DNA from: Hirudo medicinalis
Lineage: Eukaryota; Annelida; Clitellata; Hirudinida; Hirudinidae
NCBI GenBank assembly: GCA_011800805.1
Contig: MPNW01000060.1
Coordinates: forward strand, 53,842-117,841
Direction of reading: 5' to 3'
Length of the DNA: 64,000 nt
Shown here one piece after another: positions 1-16,490 of the stretch. A program made the translations under genes and the position numbers. Below the pieces are notes generated by a model. It was not told where the DNA came from, did no database searches, and worked only from the letters and a program-made list of their open reading frames with translations. The stretch's first letter is position 1. The number at the start of each line of letters is the position of its first letter.

Positions 1-344
1 TTTAAATATCGGCCAATTGTAGTTGATAAGCATCAAGAATTGTATATTTTATCAGTAAACCAATAGTTTCTTTCTTTGTTTATTCTAAACTCTGCTCATG
101 TCATAGTCAATAAGTATTTGAGTTAATTTCTAATGTTAAGAAAGATTCAGATGGTGCTCCGTCATCATCAAATTCGTCGTCGTTGTCATCATCGTCATCA
201 TCCTCTTCACGTCATTATCATATTCTGATGTTTGACGTCATTTCATTGACATTCATTTCTTCATTCATTCTTCTATTTGTATGATATTTTTTTGAAATTC
301 AGAAATGAAACTCTAATTGTTTTTGTAAAAGTACAATTCTTGAG

Positions 345-345
345 C

Positions 346-379
<34 letters not shown>

Positions 380-388
380 GTCGTCGTC
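345..388. repeat. (ATC)n microsatellite
   Basis: An uninterrupted run of ATC units that drifts into CGT units at its right end. Tracts of the same motif recur at least eight times in the window. Confidence 0.95.
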
Positions 389-764
389 TAAAGCGATTAC
401 AAATGATTACACACATCACATAGGTTCTCTTCAGGGGATTTCCATAGAAACTAACTCAAATAAAGGACATCCAAACATTCGAGCTTTGAATTAAATGTTC
501 GAAATGTGTGTAATTTAAAACAAATAATAATAATAATAGTAACAACTTCAACAACAACAATAACAATAATAATAATAAAAATGATTTGCTAATTATTTTG
601 AAAAGCATTACAGCATCTCAAATGTGAAATAACATTACTTGTTATTACTGTTCCATTGTTTTCATTAATTTAAAAAATAATTAAAATAAGTGTAGAAATT
701 GTTATTTTATTGCAACATAAGGCGATGACAGTTGAAGAACTTAAAATGCTTCCTGGAATCATAT

Positions 765-1012
765 CAACATCAACATCAACATCACCATCATCATCATCAT
801 CACCATCTCCAATCATCATCATCCATCACATCACAACACCACATCCAACATCAACATGCACATCAACNTCACATCAATATCAACATCACATCAACATCAA
901 CATCACATCAATATCAACATCACATCAACATCACATCAATATCAACATCACATCAACATCAACATCACATCAATATCAACATCACATCAACATCAACATC
1001 ACATCAACTTCC
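765..1012. repeat. CATCAA/CATCAC minisatellite
   Basis: About 250 bp of imperfect tandem CATCAACATCACATCAATAT-like units, with one unresolved base at 868. The units are longer than a trinucleotide (blocks of roughly 18-24 bp repeat), so this is a minisatellite that grew from an ATC microsatellite. It is open in more than one frame, which is typical of repeats and not evidence for a gene. Confidence 0.85.
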
Positions 1013-1965
1013 AGTTCGAGTGAATTGGTGAGGACCTGTTAATAAAGGAGATTTAAGGATCAGGTACCGAGCGCCTGTTAAGCTGTAACAACAGCAACAA
1101 TAACAACAACAACGTAGTAATTCAAATAGTATTTTCTTTAAAATACAAATTGTCAACCGATTACACGAACGAGCAAATAAGCAATGAAGTTGCTTATAAT
1201 TACTAGTAAGATAAGCATTTCCTAATTTAAAAACATTTCTAAAAAATAACATTGCATAATAGAAATCCATTTAAATTATCAAATAAAAGGTTCCAATATG
1301 GCTTCCATGCACATCCGCCTTAAGAGGAAACTAATAATTATATTTAATTATATTACTGCATCCACTCGAACAAGTGATTTCAACAACAATAAAATAAAAT
1401 ATTCCTAAAACTAAAATGCAATGTTCGGGGAGCCTCAGAACAAATAATATCATAAATAATTAATTAAGTAATAATTATATTACATTATTATATGAAATAT
1501 AACTATATTATATTAAATGTAATTATATTAAAATATTTATTTACTTTTTATATTTTTTATATTAAATGGAAAATTGATGCAGATCTCTGTTATTGCATTT
1601 AAACAAGTGGTGGCAATTAAAATAATATTTATGGTAATAAATAAATAAATTATAATTAATAATTAATAATAATATTTAAAATGAATAAAAAAGATTCATA
1701 TTAAAATTGAATGTGATAAAGAAAATCGCGAAATTCATCTTCAATGTTTTCACTTTCAGAATCCACGAGGATCTCAAGGAAGTCGTCACGATGGAATAAA
1801 TTAATTAAAATTAATTAAATTCAAATAGAAATTTAATCTTAGTTTAACATAAAATTGATTTTATTGAGAATAAACATCGAATTAGTTATTGTTTTAAGTC
1901 AAAATCATAAATAATTATGCTTAGAATTTTTCAAAAATATTGAAGGAAAAATGACATGTATAACA

Positions 1966-2034
1966 AGTACAACACACTGTACACTGTACATTGTACATTG
2001 TACATTGTACACTATATACTGCACACTGCACAGT
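1966..2034. repeat. TGTACATTG short tandem array
   Basis: Tandem 9-bp units based on TGTACATTG, decaying to TGCACAC at the right end. Each unit carries the palindrome TGTACA, so the array can pair with itself. Confidence 0.8.
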
Positions 2035-2109
2035 TCCTTATAAAAGCTCAAGAACCTCGCCACAGAATTCCTCAATTTAAACTCGAGGTGGGACTGCTTA
2101 AAAAAAAAA

Positions 2110-2290
2110 TTTTCTGTTGTTAATTATATTATGATATTTTAATTATATTATGATGTTTTAATTATATTAATATATTTTAAATGTATTATGATGTTTTAAT
2201 TATATTAATATATTTTAAATGTATTATGATGTTTTAATTATATTAATATATTTTAATTATATTATGATATTTGTAATTAAATTATGATAT
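2110..2290. repeat. AT-rich tandem repeat, about 38-bp unit
   Basis: Two to three near-identical copies of a unit containing TTAATTATATTAATATATT followed by TAAATGTATTATGATG. The array lies roughly 200 bp upstream of the first coding exon of the SLC17 gene. Confidence 0.8.
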
Positions 2291-2468
2291 TGATAGCTAT
2301 ATTATAAATATTAAGCACAACAGAAAATATTAAGTAAAGCGTTCAGTAACAACTGAACATTATGCTATTAATTTTCAAGCTTTTATTGGTCTTTCATAAA
2401 TTAATGACAATTTATATTGTTAAATACTACTTCACATTTGCATCTTATTTATTATTAATTACGAATAA

Positions 2469-5400
2469 ATGGAATTTCAGCAAAACAAACGCACGATGCG
2501 GAGTGTCAACAACACGTCTTCAAACAGCAACAGCAGCAACAACAACAATAACAACAACAGCAACAACAACAACGACAACAACAGCAGCAACAGTAGCAAC
2601 AACAACAACAACAGCAGCAGCAACAACAACAACATTTCCAGCGAACACAGTTGCGTAGAAGTTGAGAATACAGAGGAGCTTCCAAAAGGAGGTAAATATT
2701 GGATCCGTTGACAGATATTCATTCACACTCATTGCGTATAAAAATGCAGCATAACATAATAAATAATAGAAACAATAATATTAATATTTTTATACTTTTT
2801 ATTCCTGATAAATGTTTGTATTCAATTAAATATTTTAACCAATCCAAAAACATTTGAGAAGTCCTTGGAACTTTTGTAAATATAAAACTTACATTACGAA
2901 TAAAGTTATTAGAACTTATTACGAATAAAGCTTCCAAATAAAAAATAAATAATAATTGTTATAATGACTTAGCATATTTGCATAATTATTGTGCAGTACT
3001 TGTACGTCGCCAGTGTAAAATGTTTCGCGCCTCATCATGAAATCCTTGTAACGTTCGAGTAACGTCAGAGGTGAAAATGGTTGAAGAGTATACAAAACAA
3101 TGGCAACGAATATGTTGGTACAGATTAAAAATTCCAATTACCCTCGAATATTACCTTAAAAATGGAAGATAATTATCTTGTCGCGAATACATTGATTTGT
3201 ACTTCATGTTCTGAACCCACTCCTCAAAAATACTCATTTAGCTAGCTTCATGATGATGCCACGATATGAATAATGAGTCTGATTCTTCGCCTCTCAACGA
3301 AATTTCACGCCTCCAATTCACCTTTAAACTTTTTTTTAAGAATTTTCTGTGGCATTTCGTGTTCATAACTTTGGAATCTCTCATCAAATTGATCATTTCA
3401 CCCCTGTTTTCTTTCAACTTTTGTGAATGATTTAGTCCTTCGATGTTATCTTGTAAACGATTTGTTTATTCATTCGTTAATTAATTATCCACTTAACTTT
3501 TACTAATCTTGAAGACTCCTCAGAACTTAGAGACGTCCGATGGTACAAGTCAGCCAGAACCTGCATAGCCTTCATGTCGGCCCTTGGATACACCTTCTTC
3601 TACCTTCTCAGAGTTAATCTGAGTATTGCCATGGTCTTTATGGTGTCCGACCAACCTTCAATCATTAGCAACTTATCAGGCGTCAGTCGAGTGGCAGCGA
3701 GGAATCGTACGGACACTTCGAATTTTGTCATCAACAACTCCACTTCTTTGTTCAACCATTCCATCGTTCAGTCGTCTTCGGCAACTCAGGAATCAATTTC
3801 TTCCACCAACTACGCTACTTTTCCCTTGGATGAGCATCCGCATACAACTTCAACTCATCTTTCAACCTTCCAAACTGAGATGTCGGACAGAATTGAAGAC
3901 GTATGCAATGAGGTGACCTTGATGCACGAAGGTCACGAGAAGAAATACAAAGTGAGACTATGTTGGTTTCACGTGTTTAACGTTTTAATTAACTTGACCT
4001 CGTCAAAATAATTTGGCAGCTAAAAAAAATTAGTATTTCATTGTGGATTAAACGTTGATTACAACTGACGAGGATTGCTTAAGTTGTACATGCAGACCGG
4101 GGTTTGCAATCGGAATTTATTAGGTAACTGTTTAATTCAACAGAAACATATTTTTACGCAAGGCCTAATCTAGTAATTTTTAATCGTGCACCTGCAAGAA
4201 TGGAATAATTTCATTAACTCAGTCTGGTTTCAAATAGTTCCTGCTTCACAAAACTCGATGAATTTATGTGCGCTCACTTGGCTTTCTGTCACAATTGGTT
4301 ACAATTTGCTGAACATGGGGTATCGAGTTGTTGGAATGATTTTCATTAAATTATGACCACGATGATGCTATTTGATATAATAGCAATAATGCCGAATAAC
4401 AAAATATAACATAAACTTATTTTTATTAATATTATTATATCGATCATCATCATCATCCTCAGGGAGAATTTTCATGGAGCAAGGAGACGACTGGTTATGT
4501 TCTCAGCTCCTTCTTCTACGGCTACATTGTCACCCAATTCCCTGGCGGCTGGTTGGCAACTCGTTTCGGAACAAAACACATCTTCGGAGGTGGAATGTTC
4601 ATCTCCATTGTGGCCACATTCTTGACTCCTTTGGCTGCACGAAGTCATCCTTACCTGCTTATCGCTCTTCGAGCGATCATTGGTTTGGCTCACGTGAGTT
4701 CTTTTATTGGGATGCTTGGAGAAGAGACGGGCAAAGGCCAACTCCAAGGCAACGACTTTTGTCAGTTCTACAGAGATTTCCAGGGTCATGAGGTAGAGTT
4801 AGGGTTATGGGTAGGGTTAGGGATGGAGTTAGGCTTTGAGTTGGCTTTTGTCCGTCACTTGGCCAACAATCTTTTAGTGGAACTCCTTGACGTCACATTA
4901 GGCTAAGCGTGATACTTTAACGTTTCAAATTTATGAGCATCAAAAATCGCAAGCTAATATTTTGGGTGAATATTTGAATCCCACCCCACTCCATGTTGAA
5001 AAAAATTGATATGAAGGTCCTGTTCTTTGATTTAGCTGGTTTGAATTTATGAGGGAATATTGGTTTTGAAATTGTTTTTGAAATACTTGTTAGCGATAAT
5101 TATTCAACAACATGCCGTTTAATCAAGAAGGATCTACTTGCTTAAGAATCTCATTTGTGGGTCGTTTCGCAGTTAACCAGACAACCGATTTGATATGATT
5201 TCAGGTAAAATTCACTCAATAGTATCGCTTGTATTTTCTACGCTTGTACAGGGAGCCGGTTTTCCAGCCACTCATGTTCTTTATAGTCTTTGGTTCCCAC
5301 CCCTTGAACGGACGAGGTACATCACGTTCTCCCATGCAGGTACAAATGCTTCTTGGATGGATGGATGGATTTCGAATTAATGGATTTATATTAGGAATAT

Positions 5401-6063
5401 AAAACTGTTGATTCGAAACAATGTTCAATATAAGATAGAAAATAAAATATGATTTTTCTAATTAATAATATTTTTATTCGACACAGGAACAATGGCTGGA
5501 GCAATAGTTGCCCTTTCAGTTTCAGGATTCATTTGTGACATTCCCATAGACAATGGATGGCCTTTCATATTTTATATCTATGGTCTGTCAGTTGGTTTCC
5601 ATTTATGGTCCAGTTTAAATGTCTTTCATTTTTATCATTTTCCAATTCCAATTAAAGTGCAAATTTATTTAAAATATTAACGATAAAACGATTAATTATT
5701 TTTTCCTGATATCTTCAAATGCTTTAATAATGTACTTGTTTTTCAACTTGACATCCCTCAAACATGAATACGTTTTAATCAAATCAATTTGTTACGAATG
5801 ATTTTTGTATGCATGCGTGTTGAGCTTTCTTTATGATGTCCTCACAATGACTGAATTGCAACGATAAGGAATTTCAATAAATCTATTGAAACACTTTCTT
5901 CAAATACTCTTATAAACTCAAGAAAGTCATGTGGTTATGTAATCATGTTTCTATGTAATCGTCTTAAAAGTTAAAAGTTCTATTTTACCATTCACGCAGT
6001 TTGGCTTGAAATCAAAAACACCATTTACATCATAATTTTGATATTATTATTGTTGTTGTTATA

Positions 6064-6114
<51 letters not shown>

Positions 6115-6558
6115 TTGTCATTTGGTAGGTACAGCCTCCTTGTTGTGGTTCATGCTGTGGAATTATTTCGTGTACGACTCTCCTCTCAAACATCCACGGA
6201 TTGACCCCATTGAGAGGGACTACATTGTCACCAAGATTGGGCCCTCCGTCTACAGCGGTGTTATGGTAAGCAGCTAATAAGGGGGGTTGATGGTATTAAT
6301 TAAACAAGCCACCCAAGCAATTTACTCAACTCAATCACCAGCTTAAATAAGCATGAGTTCATTAATCTCATGTTATTGATAATATTTATAAATATTTATG
6401 ACTATAATTTAGAATTGTTTATTCATTTGCTTTTTTTATCTCGAAATGTTTGCTTGCCGCTAGGTTGTTGCCTTCCAAAAATAGTTTCAAACGCTATCAT
6501 CACTTTCACCATCACTTCATCATCATCATCATCGTCATCGTCATCGTCATTGTCGTCG

Positions 6559-6599
<41 letters not shown>

Positions 6600-8587
6600 T
6601 TCTTCTTCATTACGTTAACCTGTCATCAACTACCAGCGTCATTGTAACCTATGTTATATTGAAGGAACGTTAGCAAAAATTTCTTCCTGTTAACCTTCAC
6701 CATCATCGTCATCGCCATCATCGTCGTCGCCATCATCATCATCACCATCATCATCATCACCATCATCGTAGTTATGTTTTTCTCCAGCACCGTGAAAGGA
6801 TACCCTGGTCATATGTGCTCAGATCGATGCCAGTTTGGGCCATTGTTGTGACGCATCTGGGAAATAATTGGGCCAATTACACAATTCTTGTCTGCATACC
6901 ACTTTTTATGAAAGAAGTCTTAAAGTTTAACACAAAGGAGGTGGCTATTTTAAAAAATGGATTCGTGAATATTAATTAAAAATATTATTAACTAAAATAA
7001 AAAAACAATTCATCAATTTAAAATATAGATAATATTAAAACATATTAATTCTGGTAGCGATGCTAAAGAAATAAAATCCATAAATGCATAATGACAGTGA
7101 CATTTCATGTTTATGTTGCCAGAATGGAGTTCTGAGTTCCTTGCCTTATGTCCTCAGCTTCTTCGTGTCAATTGGGTCGGGTCAAATAGCTGACCTGCTT
7201 ATTAGGAAGGAAATTCTCTCAACCACCAACACCAGGAAGCTCTTCCAATTATTATGTAGGTCAATTAATCACGTGAATGAATCACATTTTATTGGTTAAC
7301 CATTTTATAACCGATCCTTATTAAATGAAATAGATCGCATGTGATTTATTCTGCAAAAGATTTGTTTGAACATCGGATGTTGATTCAGAAGAAAATAGCA
7401 CTGTCAAAATAGCACTTCAAGCTCTCGCATTAGCAGCTCAAACAAAAATAGATCGAACAGAAAAATCCCTAACATTCTAAATTATGTTAAACGAATTGCG
7501 CTCAACCATCAGAGTTCGTAAATAAAAATTAGGAGACATTTTAAGAGAAGAAGACAGCGTTAATCAATTTAGGCTCAACATCCTGCCTAAAACGAAGATT
7601 GGAGGGTATCTGTCGGAAGCAATTCACTTAACTTAAACTATCAAAGACTACAAATTGGTAAACAAAAATATAAGTTGAGTTATAAAATAGAAACACGGTA
7701 AAAGCCACTAAGATTATAATTTCAAAGGTGATTCTTACTGGAATAAATATTTTATTCAGCCTCGGGTATACCTGCCATGTTGTTGGTGGCCATAGGGTTC
7801 ATAGACTGCCGAAACAGGTACTGGGCTGTACTTCTACTGTGCCTGATTGTCAGTATAAACAGCTTATGTAGAGCTGGTTTCATGGTTAACCATGTCGACA
7901 TAGCACCGAGGTGGGAGGTTATTAGTTGACATTATTATTATTATTATTTATATCTTCTTAATTAAATTTTCAAATTGATCAATTAAACCTTCATGCTAGC
8001 ATTTTGCTTCTTCAATGAATTGAAGCATGCTATAAATTGATAAGATGCAATTTTATTCGCAGCGACGAATTAATTCCATAACTAATAATAACTAATAACT
8101 GTATTATCTCAAATGTATTTGAGGTGAATGAAGTGTAAATGACATGTTGTGTACATCGATGAAACCTACCTGTACATATTTTTCCAGGTATGCCGGTCTT
8201 TTGTTTGGCATTTCAAATACACTCGGAACAACACCTGGCATTCTGAGTCCAATTGTGGTAGGAATGTTGACAACGACGGTGAGTTTCTTCTCGACGCCTT
8301 CCACCCAAGCTCCATTATTAAATAATTTCCCAACTTTTATATTCAATTATTACTCGTTTGTAGTTATTACTTATATTTAATTCTAGGGTTCAAGGGAGGA
8401 GTGGGTGATTGTGTTCAACATTTGTGCTGCTCTCCTGGTCGGTAGTTGCATATTCTACCTCGTCTTTGGCGACGGAAAGTTGCAGAAGTGGTCATCGCCC
8501 AGTATCGTAGAAATTCGTACGGTGAACGGTGAAAAGACAAATCCATGTGACGATGGAATATCGGACCGTCTTGTGACGAAGATGTGA
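2469..8587 (+). CDS. SLC17-family anion transporter (sialin/VGLUT-like), 11 exons
   Basis: Major-facilitator transporter of the SLC17 family, which moves organic anions (sialate, glutamate, phosphate) across lysosomal, vesicle or plasma membranes. Exons: 2469-2691, 3524-3951 (3515 is an equally in-frame acceptor), 4463-4693, 5252-5339, 5487-5582, 6129-6265, 6788-6940, 7123-7255, 7760-7910, 8188-8278, 8387-8587; about 643 residues with all phases consistent. Family marks seen: LLRVNLSIAMV in helix 1, SSFFYGYIVTQFPGGW in helix 2, PATHVLYSLWFPPLER after helix 4, PWSYVLRSMPVWAIVV, and NGVLSSLPY in helix 8. A loop of about 130 residues between helices 1 and 2 carries several N-x-S/T sites. Exon 1 encodes a run of Asn and Ser from an AAC/AGC repeat, then joins in phase to helix 1. 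At the helix-4 position where sialin and VGLUTs have the proton-coupling Glu (GLGEG or GLVEG), this protein has His (GLAHG). Substrate cannot be told from sequence. Confidence 0.93.
4793..4837. repeat. Degenerate TTAGGG-like repeat in an intron
   Basis: Five imperfect copies of GTTAGGG/GGTTAGGG lie about 100 bp downstream of exon 3 of the SLC17 gene. They resemble a short interstitial telomere-type tract, but too few units are present to exclude chance. Confidence 0.45.
6059..6772. repeat. Intronic ATT and ATC microsatellites of the SLC17 gene
   Basis: An ATT run (about 6068-6113) stops roughly 15 bp before the acceptor of exon 6. ATC/GTC runs (about 6515-6606 and 6700-6770) fill the next intron up to the acceptor of exon 7. 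The exon between them (6129-6265) is normal coding sequence. The repeats act as the pyrimidine-rich tracts of these introns. Confidence 0.85.
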
Positions 8588-9000
8588 ATGAAATTTCAGA
8601 CGATCATTATTGATATTATTTGTACTTGTGTTAGTCATATTTGTACTTCAATAACAACCGTTATTATCATTATCATTACCATTTATGGTATTATCATTCC
8701 AATGACATTGTAATCGTTTAACGATTGTGCTTCAGTAGTTTTATTGTTGTCGCATTACTTAAATTATTCTACAGTCAATATTCGCTGACATTTAAATTAT
8801 TGTTAGTCAAGTGTTGCTGTTTAATAAATAATAGAATCATCTATTATGATAATCATTTCCACCAAGCCTAAATGCTTTATTATGCGATTATTAATATTTT
8901 TGGTTGTATTTTGGATATTCGATAATTAATTACATGTTGAATGTTGTGTATGTCCCGAATAAAAGATTAAAACGAGTATTGGTGCCATAATTACCTACCA
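8588..9000 (+). other. Probable 3' UTR of the SLC17 gene with AATAAA signal
   Basis: No open frame of interest. An AATAAA hexamer at 8958-8963 is the best candidate polyadenylation signal and would give a 3' UTR of about 390 nt. Confidence 0.5.
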
Positions 9001-9191
9001 TAAACCATTCCTGAAACAACCACGTCATCTAAGAGTTTCATCTTATTGGTCGAAAAATAAGACATGCACGAAAAATATTATTTGCCAAGTAATTTGTTAA
9101 TAAAATCTTTAGGCTGTATAGTCCGCACTCAACTCACTATCACAAATTACCACCGTTAACAGCGCCGCTGTCTGCTTCGTCACCAAAAATG

Positions 9192-9216
9192 TGATGATGA
9201 TGATGATGATGATGAT

Positions 9217-9281
<65 letters not shown>

Positions 9282-9310
9282 AGATGATGATGACGATGAC
9301 GATGACGCTG

Positions 9311-9352
<42 letters not shown>
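9192..9352. repeat. Compound microsatellite GAT / GATGAC / AAT
   Basis: A GAT run passes into about 15 GATGAC units and then into an AAT run. The open frame across it (Met-Thr-Met-Thr repeats) comes from the repeat and is not a gene. Confidence 0.95.
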
Positions 9353-9354
<2 letters not shown>

Positions 9355-10236
9355 TATATCAATGTTTATTTAGAAAGAGCCATAAGCTTAAGCATCAAGG
9401 GCGCTCGAAGTACAACAGCAAAGTACAATCGTACAACTTTCACCTGGTGGTCCTGTTTATTGTCGTTACCATGACAATAGCATCGACCCATCAATGAGGA
9501 ACATCAATACGAAATGACTGAAGTGTACCGCACGGACGGAATCCATTGCTGGTAACTGTGTCCTAATGTGGTCTTTGAGGCAATATCGGTTTCGTATTTG
9601 TTCGCAACAGCTTCATCGCATTGTATTTTCATATATTACTACGAATGTCGCTGCCTGGTCATCGATTTAAAAAGGAATGAACCCAATGCGATTCTGAGAC
9701 AAAATTTCGTTGTGCCAAATGACTCCTCTCAGGCCCCATTTTTCAAAACTCACCTGATTTTCTGATTGTCCTCCTGGAGGATCATGAACCTTTTACGTCG
9801 ACTTAATGTTTCATTATTAATATTTTAAACGATAAAAACATTACGACATTTAAAAATTTTTTTTTTTTCATTATGAACAATTCAACATGGAAACTTTCAA
9901 GGCAAACAGTAACAAAACAAACATCACAAAAATGTTCATGCCATCAAGAATTATGGAGTTTCATCCATCAAATCAATCCATCATCATCCAAATGAAGCCA
10001 TCCTAGAGTTCGTATTTTAGTGCAAATGTTTCATGAACCCCATCACAACATTATGACACCAATGATCATCACGACCACCAATGTGATTAAACATCAACTG
10101 CACTTTATATGAAGTAATCAGCTAGTCACCAATATTCTGATGACCTTCAAATATATAATTTGCAGTGATGACGTCCTAATGTATGTAAGATGATTATATG
10201 ATGCGATGACGAATTTACGTAGGTATTTGACAAGCT
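9353..10236. other. Intergenic, no gene seen
   Basis: This lies between two converging genes. Short open frames exist on both strands but have no recognisable domain, splice context or codon signal. The left part may hold the end of the SLC17 transcript and the right part the 3' UTR of XYLB. Confidence 0.5.
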
Positions 10237-14616
<4,380 letters not shown>

Positions 14617-15070
14617 TTAAATTGCAAGTCCAAAGTGATGAATAATAAAAATAAGATAATGCAATTATTATTAGCTGAAGCAAAGAGCGTTCACATCAAA
14701 TATGGTCGTTCAAAAAGTTAATTTACAAATTATGGTATTCTTGACTTGCAATCTCGAATATTATTGGTTTTAATTAACAGTAATACCTAAATTTTACAAA
14801 CAAACACATTTACAAATTACTTGTTATGGCATCGACCAAAGCCGAAGTGAATGACACCTCTTTTAAATTAACTCATGTCCAAAGGCGAAGTGTTAGAAAT
14901 GCATAGCAGAGACATCACGGAACGAAAGCGCCATCTATAAAGGATCTCTTACCTAAGCTAAACAGGTGAACACCAACCATGCACATATCAATCGAATCAC
15001 CAAGCTTTTCTCCTAAGTACATTAACATCCGTAATCCCTCAACTGCTTCAATGCAGACGAATACTGCTTA
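14617..15070. other. Presumed XYLB promoter and 5' UTR region
   Basis: Upstream of the first XYLB coding exon on the minus strand. I see no gene and no clear TATA box. Short open frames are not supported by splice sites or similarity. Confidence 0.35.
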
Positions 15071-15480
15071 GGGGCCATCCATATACATCGTCCACACGAA
15101 AACTGGATTTTTGCAACCCCTGACCACAAGCATCCACTTCAAGTTAACCCCCTTTGTGGACGTCCAATACCGGCAACATAAAGTGCATATCCATCCCCCT
15201 AATTTAGAGGCCGGTACAATGACCCTACACGCCCATGCGGGTGTCACGAGTTCACAAGACAACGCAAGCTGAGAATGAGGCCCCCTCACGATATCTAGGT
15301 TTAAAATTTATACATTCTCACTCGCAATTGAAGGGTCGATTTGATAAGAGTAGCTGTTCTGATATTTTTACCTATTGTTTTTGTGGACGTCCATATTCTG
15401 CTAAACCCCCCTTTCCACGAACATCCGCTTTGTTCGGACCCCTCCCCCTCACCATGTGGACGTCATAAATGGATGGCCCC
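15071..15480. mobile_element. MITE with GGGGCCATCCAT ends and TTA target duplication
   Basis: The left end GGGGCCATCCATATA and the reverse complement of the right end, GGGGCCATCCATTTATGACG, form inverted repeats that continue imperfectly over about 28 bp (shared CGTCCACA). TTA flanks both sides (15068-15070 and 15481-15483). A 3-bp TTA duplication fits PIF/Harbinger-like DNA transposons, but no transposase is present to confirm it. Confidence 0.8.
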
Positions 15481-15483
15481 TTA

Positions 15484-16490
15484 TCAAGATGTTCACTAAC
15501 ACCAAACTCTTTTCACGAAACAAACTTTTGAAAGCAATGTCACAAAAATAATTCATTTCTGGATATCCAAGGCACATACAGCCATGGAACATCTCAGATA
15601 ATGGCAGGATGAAGCTGAGCTCAAACTATATGAAGAGTCTGTGAACATTTACATCACCAACACAAGTAGCCTGTCATCTGATTAGCTATGACAAAGAGGA
15701 GGAAATAAGCTCAATTCTAGCATTAGTTCCAAAGATTGTAATGATGCCAACAAAGAACAAGATTTCTGGCTTAGAAATTCAAATGTTTAACTGCTTAAAA
15801 GCATTTCTCAGTCAAAGAATAACCTCCTTGGCCACATTAATAATCAAAAGAAAGGCAGCACAACCATAATATTAATGCAAATACTACAAATTACTTTCAT
15901 TGCATTTACAAAAACCTACCATCAGCATCAGAACCAAGAAAATCACCCAGCAAATTGCCACGTCAATTTCAAAATCAAATAAACATGATTCTGAAGGTTT
16001 CATGAAGATGGGCAAAACATAATATTTGAAGATGAGGAAGAATAACACCAATACAGCATACTGCTCCACTACTCGGTAATGTTTCATATATGAAACAGCC
16101 AATGGAATCCTTGCAAACCCATCAAAACCCAAGTTTTATGTAACAAAGTAATCAGCTTCCTTTATGTAGGTGATAGATAATGGGAGCCACAAGTGACCAG
16201 GTGATAATCAAAAAGATGTCAGTGATCAATCATGTTTGATTTTGGAAGATGTTCAGAATGCAATGCAATCTCAGGACGTATCAGACGACTCGCAAGGGGA
16301 AATTTGAGGTTAGCAGCAACCCTCAGTAGCCAAATAATTAGGACAACAACTGAGGCAACAACAAAAGATGTGACGTAGTAATAAAGACATGAGGTCAATA
16401 GTTTAGGTAAGAAATAATAACATTTTATTTTTAAAAATAATTATTTCGACTGTGTTTTGATTTCAGCATCATCCCAAGCCAAATAAAATC
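15484..16490. other. Intergenic between XYLB and EB1, no gene seen
   Basis: Short open frames occur on both strands, one hydrophobic frame on the minus strand near 15884-16132 among them, but none has a domain or splice context. Part of this is probably the EB1 3' UTR. Confidence 0.45.

Larger units (their letters stand above)
1..2468. other. Non-coding 5' flank of the SLC17 gene, rich in simple repeats
   Basis: I see no gene here. The stretch is AT-rich and holds several simple repeats (listed separately), including an ATC tract, a CATCAA minisatellite and AT-rich tandem units. Open frames inside the repeats encode only His/Ser/Thr runs and have no splice context. Base 868 is an unresolved n. 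The promoter and 5' UTR of the SLC17 gene should lie in the right half, but I could not place a TATA box or initiator with confidence. Confidence 0.6.

Noticed and set aside
710..1042. Open frames of about 100 residues, plus strand
   Set aside because: They are His/Ser/Thr runs produced by the minisatellite and open in two frames at once, with no splice or start context.
2477..2732. Leu- and Val-rich open frames on the minus strand
   Set aside because: They are the antisense of the AAC/AGC repeat in exon 1 of the SLC17 gene, which is in phase with the transporter.
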